DNA from: an uncultured Oscillibacter sp.
GTDB lineage: Bacteria > Bacillota > Clostridia > Oscillospirales > Oscillospiraceae
Length of the DNA: 11,605 nt
Assembly: GCA_905233795.1 (NCBI GenBank)
Contig: CAJOFP010000008.1
Coordinates: 1-11,605, forward strand
Reading direction: 5' to 3'
The notes below the pieces were generated by a model. The model was not told the origin of the DNA, searched no databases, and worked only from the letters and a program-made list of their open reading frames with translations. Both the position numbers and the translations under genes were made by a program. Below, piece after piece: positions 7,006-11,605 of the stretch; position 1 is the stretch's first letter; each line of letters starts with the position of its first letter.

Positions 7006-7082
7006 TAATATAAAATCATAATATTTATATTATTTTCGGGCTTGAAAATATAAAATATAAAAATTTAAAATTTAAAATAAAA

Positions 7083-7118
7083 AGACGACGGCGGCGTGAT
7101 TTACGCCGCCGCTTGTCT
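7083..7118 (+). terminator. GC-rich hairpin between pgcA and the cohesin-like gene
   Basis: CGGCGGCGT (7089-7097) pairs with ACGCCGCCG (7103-7111) around a 5-nt loop. AGAC (7083-7086) and GTCT (7115-7118) extend the stem across a small internal loop. The downstream run is T-containing rather than a clean T-tract, so termination of pgcA may be partial. It ends only a few bases before the Shine-Dalgarno site of the next gene and might also affect its translation. Confidence 0.5.
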
Positions 7119-7131
7119 GTTAGGAGAAAGC

Positions 7132-7941
7132 ATGAATTTTAAAAAATATATTAAAAAATATATAAAATATTATATTTTCGCGCTTGTTATCGCGTTATAT
7201 ATTATCATGCCGATTTTACCGGCGCGGAGCGCGGATTTATTATCCAACAACGCGCCTGACGCGCCGTTGATACGGGTCGGCGACGCCGACGCCAAACCCG
7301 GCGAAAAAATTAATATTAATATTTCTCTTGAAAATAATCCGGGATTCATTTCCATGATCTTGCATGTAGTTTATGACCGGTCCGTTTTGACGCTGACAAA
7401 TGTGAAAGACACAGGCGCGTTAGGCGGAACGGAACAAAATCCTGATTTTGATTTATATCCTTATATTTTAAGCTGGGGCGTTGATACGCGGTCGGAAAAT
7501 TATACAGGCAATGATATTTTGGCCGCGCTGGAATTTGAAATTAAGCCGGATGCCCCGGCGGGCGATTATACCGTTTCCGTCTGGTATAACGAGAGCGCGG
7601 ACGAGATTTTAAATTTAAATTTAAAGCCGGTAAAATTCGAGATTCAAAACGGGACGATACATACGGGCGAATCCCCGGAGACAGTGAATCCCGCGATTAC
7701 GGGCATTACGCGCCGGAGTGACGGAATTGAAATCGCTGTAAACGGGATTCCACAATCCGGCGGGAAAATTTTCTGCGCGGTATACGACAGGCAGGGACGT
7801 TTATCGGCGTTGTCAAGCGGGAATTTATCATCCGGGCGCGGGATTTATAGCTTTTCGCCGGGCGGCGCGGTTGACGGATTTATAAAAGCCTTTCTCACGG
7901 ATTTCAACGGCGTCCCGCTGTGCGAATCGCGCCGGGGATAA
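7132..7941 (+). CDS. Secreted protein with cohesin-like domain
   Basis: The 269-residue product has a Lys/Tyr-rich N-terminus, a hydrophobic core and a likely signal cleavage after ARSA (residue 34). Residues about 46-182 match the type I cohesin beta-sandwich pattern: KPGEKININISLENNPGF, then ILHVVYDRSVLTLTNV, then DILAALEFEIKPDAPAGDY. Residues about 189-269 form a second small beta-domain ending IKAFLTDFNGVPLCE, similar to a C-terminal module common in clostridial secreted proteins. I see no dockerin, LPXTG, SLH or carbohydrate-binding module. Start ATG 7132 follows AGGAG at 7122-7126. Cohesins bind dockerins in cellulosomes, but many stand-alone cohesin-like proteins have unknown partners, so the role here is open. 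Confidence 0.8.
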   Translation: MNFKKYIKKYIKYYIFALVIALYIIMPILPARSADLLSNNAPDAPLIRVGDADAKPGEKININISLENNPGFISMILHVVYDRSVLTLTNVKDTGALGGTEQNPDFDLYPYILSWGVDTRSENYTGNDILAALEFEIKPDAPAGDYTVSVWYNESADEILNLNLKPVKFEIQNGTIHTGESPETVNPAITGITRRSDGIEIAVNGIPQSGGKIFCAVYDRQGRLSALSSGNLSSGRGIYSFSPGGAVDGFIKAFLTDFNGVPLCESRRG

Positions 7942-7970
7942 TTTATAAAAAAATTTATAAATAAAAAAAA

Positions 7971-8013
7971 TAAAAGCCTACAATTATAAAAAATTAAAGG
8001 CTTTTATTTTTTT
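7971..8013. terminator. Bidirectional intrinsic terminator between convergent genes
   Basis: TAAAAGCCT at 7971-7979 pairs perfectly with AGGCTTTTA at 7998-8006. A T-run follows at 8007-8013, and a mirror A-run precedes the stem, so it can terminate both the + strand cohesin-like gene and the - strand mreB. Confidence 0.85.
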
Positions 8014-8056
8014 ATTAATTTAAATAATAATTTTTAATAATATAATTTTAATAATT

Positions 8057-9076
8057 TTAATTCATCTGGCGGCGGCGCGATAAATTCATTGTGCCGTCCT
8101 GCATTTCGGAAATCGTATCCAGACTTTTTCCCGTTCCCAGCGCCACACAGGAAATAGCGTCCTCGGCGACATAAGTTTTAATCCCTGTCCGGGCCGCGAT
8201 TAACTTGTCAAATCCAGATACCAGACTGCCGCCGCCCGTCATGACAATGCCGTTCGCCGATATATCCGCCACCAGTTCCGGCGGCGTGCGTTCTAAAACC
8301 GCGTGAATGGCCTCTAAAATCCGTTCGACAGGTTCCTCAAAAGCGTCCATCATTTCCGTCGAACTGACCGTCACGGACTTGGGAAGTCCCGTCAGCATAC
8401 AGCGGCCTTTGACCGACATGTTTTCTTCTTCGTCTTTCGGGAATACGCAGCCGATCTGTTTTTTCATTTCTTCCGCCGTGCGTTCGCCGACCAATAAATT
8501 ATGGCTCCGGCGCATATATTTCACAACCGCTTCGTTTAACTGATCGCCCGCGATTTTAATCGACGCCGATTCCACAACGCCATTGAGCGAAATCACGGCT
8601 ATATCCGCCGTCCCGCCGCCAATGTCAACCACCATATGACCGTCGGCGCGGGTAATATCAATCCCGGCGCCGATGGCCGCCGCGACCGGTTCTTCTATTA
8701 AATATACTTTCCGCGCCCCGGCCTGAATACCGGCGTCAATCACGGCGCGTTCCTCCACTTCCGTAATCCCCGACGGTACGCAGATAATCACGCGGGGACG
8801 GAACAGGAAAAATCCCGATACTTTATGAATAAATTCCCGGAGCATTCTCTCCGTCATATCATAATCCGAGATGACGCCCTCACGCAAAGGCCGAATCGCC
8901 ACGATATTGCCCGGCGTGCGGCCTAACATCTCCTGCGCCTCCGCGCCGACTTTTAATAATTTGCCCGTGTTCCGATCCAGCGCGACCACGGACGGTTCAT
9001 TTAATACAATCCCCTTGCCCTTTACATATACCAATACTGAAGCCGTGCCCAGATCAATTCCAATATCTTTCGCCAT
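8057..9076 (-). CDS. mreB: Rod shape-determining actin homologue MreB/Mbl
   Basis: MreB-family actins form membrane-associated filaments that guide the elongation machinery for peptidoglycan insertion. The 339-residue length is typical. ATP-site segments are visible: phosphate-1 DIGIDLGTASVL (4-15), KGIVLNEPSVVALD, TPGNIVAIRPL, EEPVAAAIGAG (128-138), phosphate-2 VVDIGGGTADIA (149-160) and TGGGSLVSG (280-288). The start MAKDIGIDLGTA and GKGIVLNEPS resemble Mbl more than MreB, whereas EEPVAAAIGAG is MreB-like, so the paralogue is not settled. ATG 9076 is preceded by GAGGTGG. A consensus promoter lies 130-160 bp upstream. There is no mreC/mreD next to it, which favours an Mbl-type stand-alone gene. 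Confidence 0.95.
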   Translation of the reverse strand: MAKDIGIDLGTASVLVYVKGKGIVLNEPSVVALDRNTGKLLKVGAEAQEMLGRTPGNIVAIRPLREGVISDYDMTERMLREFIHKVSGFFLFRPRVIICVPSGITEVEERAVIDAGIQAGARKVYLIEEPVAAAIGAGIDITRADGHMVVDIGGGTADIAVISLNGVVESASIKIAGDQLNEAVVKYMRRSHNLLVGERTAEEMKKQIGCVFPKDEEENMSVKGRCMLTGLPKSVTVSSTEMMDAFEEPVERILEAIHAVLERTPPELVADISANGIVMTGGGSLVSGFDKLIAARTGIKTYVAEDAISCVALGTGKSLDTISEMQDGTMNLSRRRQMN

Positions 9077-9206
9077 AGTTCCACCTCATCCATGATCCTT
9101 TTCACCGGATATATATTTTTATATTTATTTATAAATTTATTTATATAATATAAATATTTATATCTCCCGCGCCCTGTACGGCGGCGCGGCTTTACTTCGA
9201 TTTTTT

Positions 9207-9235
9207 ATTATACAGGCGGAACTATGGGAATGCAA
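9207..9235 (-). promoter_or_regulatory. Strong mreB promoter
   Basis: On the - strand TTGCAT (9235-9230) and TATAAT (9212-9207) are separated by exactly 17 bp, nearly perfect for the housekeeping sigma factor. Transcription should start near 9200, giving a leader of about 125 nt that includes an A/T-only stretch at 9115-9161. Confidence 0.85.
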
Positions 9236-9388
9236 CCCTGAATTGGTAACAATTCACATACAAAATGTCATAATTCAATCGCCGTTCAATCGATATGATT
9301 CATTTTAATACAATTTTTAATATAATTTAATATAATAATTTTTAATATAATATTTATAATATAAAAAATATAAAATTATACAAAATTC
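9236..9388. other. Spacer between comF and mreB
   Basis: The spacer from 9077 to 9388 is 312 bp and has no gene. The part near mreB holds its promoter and the WalR-like site. From about 9301 to 9388 the sequence is A/T-rich, with repeated TTTAATATAA units and no hairpin that could end the comF transcript, so read-through from comF into mreB is possible. Confidence 0.6.
9246..9262 (-). promoter_or_regulatory. WalR-box-like site just upstream of the mreB promoter
   Basis: The - strand reads TGTATG-N5-TGTTAC. The known WalR (YycF) box is TGTWAH-N5-TGTWAH. The downstream half is perfect and the upstream half has 4 of 6 matches. The site ends 10 bp before the -35, a position suited to activation. 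Confidence 0.4.
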
Positions 9389-10024
9389 TCAACCCGCGAA
9401 CGCAATCACCGCCGCGCATACGAATTGCGCGCCGTTTTCCAGCAATACGCGGCGGGCCTCTCTCAATGTCGCGCCGGTTGTGCGAATATCGTCGATTAAT
9501 AAAATACGCCGTCCGGCGATTTTCGCGTTTTCCATTGGCGCGTATACGCCCCGGACATTTAATTCCCGTAATTCCGGTTTTTCGCCCGGCAATATCGACT
9601 GCGCCGGATTGTCTTTTACTTTTTTCAATAAACGCTCCGGTTTAATATCCCAGACGCGGCAGGCGCTTTCGGCCAATAATTTAGCCTGATCATATCCGCG
9701 TTTTGATTCGCGTTCCGCGCTGACCGGCGTCCAAGTGACGCAGTCAAATTCACCGGATAAACATTCCGCCGCGCATTGCGCCAAAATCATGCCCAACGGC
9801 TCCGCAATATCAATCGCGCCCTCGAATTTCAGACGCAATAACGCGTATCGAACCGCGTCCTGATAGCGCAACGCGCCGACGCATAAAAAATTATTTTCCA
9901 CAATCCGGCGTTTTGACTCGTCCAGCCACGGGAGATGATTCTCACATGACGCGCAAATCCCCGGATGATTTAATATCTTCCGGCAAAACGGACATTTCGG
10001 CGGGAAAATTAAATTTAATATCAA
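9389..10024 (-). CDS. comF: ComF-family phosphoribosyltransferase-like protein
   Basis: ComF proteins contain a type I phosphoribosyltransferase fold and in B. subtilis the homologue is needed for DNA uptake during transformation. The biochemical substrate is not established. The 211-residue product has an N-terminal zinc-binding knuckle (Cys11, Cys14, Cys24, Cys27), the ComF segment RGYDQAKLLA (109-118) and the PRPP-binding loop ILLIDDIRTTGATL (174-187). The start appears to be TTG 10024, since the conserved MILNLIFPPKCPFC begins there and no ATG is available. A weak GCGGGGA precedes it. It follows glcK by 32 bp on the same strand, so the two are probably co-transcribed. The linkage to glucokinase is not functionally obvious. 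Confidence 0.9.
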   Translation of the reverse strand: MILNLIFPPKCPFCRKILNHPGICASCENHLPWLDESKRRIVENNFLCVGALRYQDAVRYALLRLKFEGAIDIAEPLGMILAQCAAECLSGEFDCVTWTPVSAERESKRGYDQAKLLAESACRVWDIKPERLLKKVKDNPAQSILPGEKPELRELNVRGVYAPMENAKIAGRRILLIDDIRTTGATLREARRVLLENGAQFVCAAVIAFAG

Positions 10025-10056
10025 ATTCCCCGCGTCTTTTAAATTTAAAATAATAT

Positions 10057-11013
10057 CTATAATTTTAATATCCCCGAATCATTGCCCAGCGTCGCCAATA
10101 AAATTTTCGTATTGCGGCAGGCATGGAATACGCTCAAGTGAAATCCCTCTTCCAGTTCGCTTAATAAAATCAAGCCCGCTTTCGATACCCCGCCGCCAAT
10201 CAGGACAGCCTCAGGATTGACGATATTGCAGACAGTCCCGATTGCCGATCCCAAAATGGTACAGACTTCATGAACCACTTTTCCGGCGAACGCGTCCCCG
10301 GCTTTCGCGTCGTCAAATACGTCTTTCGCCGTCAGATTCTCATGATGACGCAAAGCCGTTTCTTTCTTCGCGTTCTCCCATTTTTTATCTTTCTCTTCAG
10401 GACTTTTTTCCTGTAATCTCAATTTCGCCATGCGTACTATGCCGGTCGCGGACGCGTACTGCTCCAGACAGCCTTTATTGCCGCAACTGCAAGGCAATAT
10501 CTCATCGGGATTCACGCGAATATGTCCCATTTCGCCCGCCGCGCCGTTAAAACCGTTTAATATTTTCCCGTCCACAATCACGCCGCCGCCGACGCCGGTT
10601 CCCAGCGTTACCATGATAATACTCGAATAACCTTTGCCGGCGCCCATCCAAGCCTCGCCCAGCGCGGCTATATTGGCGTCATTGGCGACGCGAACCGGCA
10701 ACCCGGTCAAATCCGCCAAATCCCCGCGCACGTCCACAACGCCCCAGCCCAGATTGACACAGCGATTCACAACGCCGTTATTGTCCACCGCGCCGGGTAC
10801 GCCGATACCGACGCCCCATATATCGGCTTTTTTTAATCCGCGTTCCGCCGTCTTTTTCCGGATCGCGTCCGAAATATCCGACAGGATATATTTCCCGTCG
10901 TCCTCCCGATTGGTCGGGATTTCCCACTTGTCCAAAAGCGTCCCGTCCGTCTCGAACAGTCCAAGTTTACAAGTCGTTCCGCCCAGATCCACGCCATAGC
11001 CGTATCGTTTCAT
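10057..11013 (-). CDS. glcK: ROK-family glucokinase
   Basis: GlcK phosphorylates glucose to glucose-6-phosphate with ATP in the cytoplasm. The 318-residue product has the ATP motif YGVDLGGTTCKLGLF (6-20), VPGAVDNNG (72-80), catalytic Asp112 in VANDANIAALGEA, TLGTGVGGG (136-144), EMGHI (His164) and the ROK zinc cluster CSCGNKGCLE (Cys175, 177, 182; Glu184). ATG 11013 is chosen because GGAGGG (11026-11021) sits 7 nt upstream. A longer frame to 11067 starts with low-complexity sequence. The C-terminus GNDSGILKL stops sooner than the usual GNDAGIxGAA ending. No helix-turn-helix domain is present, so it is a kinase rather than a ROK repressor. Confidence 0.95.
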   Translation of the reverse strand: MKRYGYGVDLGGTTCKLGLFETDGTLLDKWEIPTNREDDGKYILSDISDAIRKKTAERGLKKADIWGVGIGVPGAVDNNGVVNRCVNLGWGVVDVRGDLADLTGLPVRVANDANIAALGEAWMGAGKGYSSIIMVTLGTGVGGGVIVDGKILNGFNGAAGEMGHIRVNPDEILPCSCGNKGCLEQYASATGIVRMAKLRLQEKSPEEKDKKWENAKKETALRHHENLTAKDVFDDAKAGDAFAGKVVHEVCTILGSAIGTVCNIVNPEAVLIGGGVSKAGLILLSELEEGFHLSVFHACRNTKILLATLGNDSGILKL

Positions 11014-11160
11014 GCGGTTTCCCTCCATTGACGAGATTTTATTTTTATTTTTTACGCGTTCTTTCACGCGATTTTCCCGGCGGTTCGGATTTCCTCTTTA
11101 TTTCTCCTTTTCCGTATACCTATTTAAATATACATTTAAATATAACATCCATTATTTTTT

Positions 11161-11188
11161 ATTATATCATCCTTTTCCAAAAACGCAA
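11161..11188 (-). promoter_or_regulatory. glcK-comF promoter
   Basis: On the - strand TTGCGT (11188-11183) and TATAAT (11166-11161) are separated by 16 bp. Transcription would start near 11154, giving a leader of about 140 nt before the glcK ATG at 11013. Confidence 0.7.
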
Positions 11189-11230
11189 CCGAAAACGCCG
11201 ATATTTAATACAAAATATAAAATATAAAAT

Positions 11231-11250
11231 CCCCCGGTCATGATCGGGGG
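11231..11250 (-). terminator. Rho-independent terminator on the - strand
   Basis: CCCCCG (11231-11236) and CGGGGG (11245-11250) form a perfect 6-bp stem with an 8-nt loop. On the - strand it is followed by ATTTTATATTTTATATTTT, a good U-rich tail. It ends a transcript entering from the right, yet no - strand gene is visible in the 350 bp to its right. Confidence 0.65.
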
Positions 11251-11254
11251 ATTG

Positions 11255-11298
11255 GTTACAAATCAGTAACAAAAATAACAAATTATTACAGTTGTAAA
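11255..11298 (-). promoter_or_regulatory. WalR-type binding site array
   Basis: The - strand contains TGTTAC-N5-TGTAAC (11271-11255), a full match to the WalR/YycF consensus TGTWAH-N5-TGTWAH. Two more matching half-sites follow at 11275-11280 and 11285-11290, making four half-sites with starts 11, 9 and 10 bp apart. A fifth, TGTAAA, faces the other way at 11293-11298. Confidence 0.5.
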
Positions 11299-11316
11299 TT
11301 TTTCTAAAAATTTTCT

Positions 11317-11330
11317 GAAAAGCGCTTGCG
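11317..11330. promoter_or_regulatory. Possible LacI/CcpA-type operator
   Basis: GAAAAGCGCTTGCG contains the palindromic core AAGCGCTT, as in cre and other LacI-family operators (consensus TGAAARCGYTTWCA). Positions 1, 2, 12 and 14 deviate. It overlaps the -35 of the adjacent + strand promoter, a typical place for repression. The first gene controlled would lie beyond the window. Confidence 0.35.
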
Positions 11331-11354
11331 TTTGATTTCCAAATATGTTAGTAT
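11326..11354 (+). promoter_or_regulatory. Promoter reading out of the window
   Basis: TTGCGT at 11326-11331 and TAGTAT at 11349-11354 are separated by 17 bp. The start point would be near 11361. It would transcribe the structured stretch to its right and then a gene beyond 11605. Confidence 0.5.
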
Positions 11355-11360
11355 ACAAGC

Positions 11361-11560
11361 ACGAAACATAAAGAGCGGTAGGCGACAGGTGGAACCAACA
11401 CCCGTATGCCCTACGCCGAGTATCACACTTGCTCAACGCACTGGAGCGCAATCTCCAGACCGCGGGGCTATTATACCCATACGTTTATCTTGTTCGCAAC
11501 CGGGTGAAGTTACTCAAATCATTTTCTTTGGTGGATTGGGGAAAATGAAAAGAGCGGCGA
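11361..11560. ncRNA. Putative structured RNA or long leader, strand uncertain
   Basis: Unlike the A/T spacers, this stretch is of mixed composition and folds well. A long interrupted hairpin spans 11375-11416, with GGTG/CACC at its tip and GGC/GCC plus GTA/TAC pairs below. A perfect CTGGAG/CTCCAG hairpin lies at 11441-11458. CGTATG (11403-11408) can pair with CATACG (11488-11493). A + strand promoter lies at its left edge. A - strand promoter lies within it at 11470-11499, and a - strand terminator at 11231-11250 would close a - strand RNA of about 235 nt. I could not match it to 6S, SRP, tmRNA, RNase P, T-box or a riboswitch from memory. No convincing protein is encoded. Confidence 0.35.
11470..11499 (-). 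promoter_or_regulatory. Antisense-oriented consensus promoter
   Basis: On the - strand TTGCGA (11499-11494) and a perfect TATAAT (11475-11470) are separated by 18 bp. It would drive RNA leftward from about 11463 towards the terminator at 11231-11250. Confidence 0.4.
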
Positions 11561-11605
11561 TAAATATATAAATATTAAGTATAAATCCGGGCAAGCGTAA
11601 AATGA

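Noticed and set aside
7096..7131. GTG start for the cohesin-like gene
   Set aside because: It lies inside the hairpin and overlaps AGGAG. ATG 7132 gives a normal signal peptide.
9301..9388. Repeated TTTAATATAA units as a CRISPR or mobile element
   Set aside because: The units are short, irregular, low-complexity A/T with no unique spacers or transposase.
11014..11067. Longer N-terminus for glcK
   Set aside because: It is Lys/Asn-rich filler ahead of the conserved YGVDLGGT, and GGAGGG lies directly before ATG 11013.
11375..11500. T-box or 6S RNA in the right-hand structured region
   Set aside because: There is no specifier/T-box AGGGTGGNACCGCG sequence, and I could not form the long closing helix and central bubble of 6S.
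11326..11571. 81-residue + strand open frame and the short MKRAAINI frame at 11545-11571
   Set aside because: The longer frame starts inside the promoter and shows no protein family. The eight-codon frame is too short to support as a leader peptide.

Overview
The window looks like a chromosomal segment of a Firmicutes/Clostridia bacterium. The evidence is a C-terminal YycH-like fragment followed by a YycI-like gene, a Mbl/MreB actin, RlmH, a PgcA-type phosphoglucomutase, a ROK glucokinase and a ComF protein, with Gram-positive style Shine-Dalgarno sites and consensus vegetative promoters (TTGCAT-17-TATAAT upstream of mreB). I see no mobile element, CRISPR array, tRNA or rRNA. Base composition is strikingly two-toned: coding sequence rich in GCG/CGC/GGC alternates with spacers that are almost pure A/T.

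Left part, + strand: the tail of a probable yycH (2-172), then a yycI-like gene (198-1009) whose reading frame is broken near 864, then a roughly 410-bp stretch with repeats, a good promoter and a potentially structured leader, then murA (1420-2712) and rlmH (2760-3233). After an A/T-rich gap comes a 48-residue protein gene (3613-3759) and a membrane-anchored SGNH-fold protein (3812-5176). The phosphoglucomutase gene pgcA (5278-7005) follows with its promoter overlapping the end of the SGNH gene. The last + gene encodes a secreted protein with a cohesin-like domain (7132-7941).

Right part, - strand: a bidirectional terminator (7971-8013) separates the convergent halves. mreB/mbl (8057-9076) has its own strong promoter. 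glcK (10057-11013) and comF (9389-10024) form a probable two-gene unit with a promoter at 11161-11188. The last ~440 bp hold a - strand terminator hairpin, a tandem array of WalR-type half-sites, promoter-like sequences on both strands and a highly foldable stretch that may be a structured RNA or leader.

Theme: cell-envelope growth and its sugar supply. GlcK makes glucose-6-phosphate, PgcA converts it to glucose-1-phosphate for nucleotide-sugars, MurA commits UDP-GlcNAc to peptidoglycan, MreB/Mbl directs wall insertion, and YycH/YycI tune the WalK/WalR wall-stress kinase. WalR-box-like sequences next to the mreB promoter and in the right-hand intergenic region suggest that the same regulator may act on genes in this window. 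Nothing here is clearly a new system. The best leads are the split yycI, the WalR-like arrays, the SGNH protein lacking its nucleophilic serine, and the unassigned structured region at the right end.
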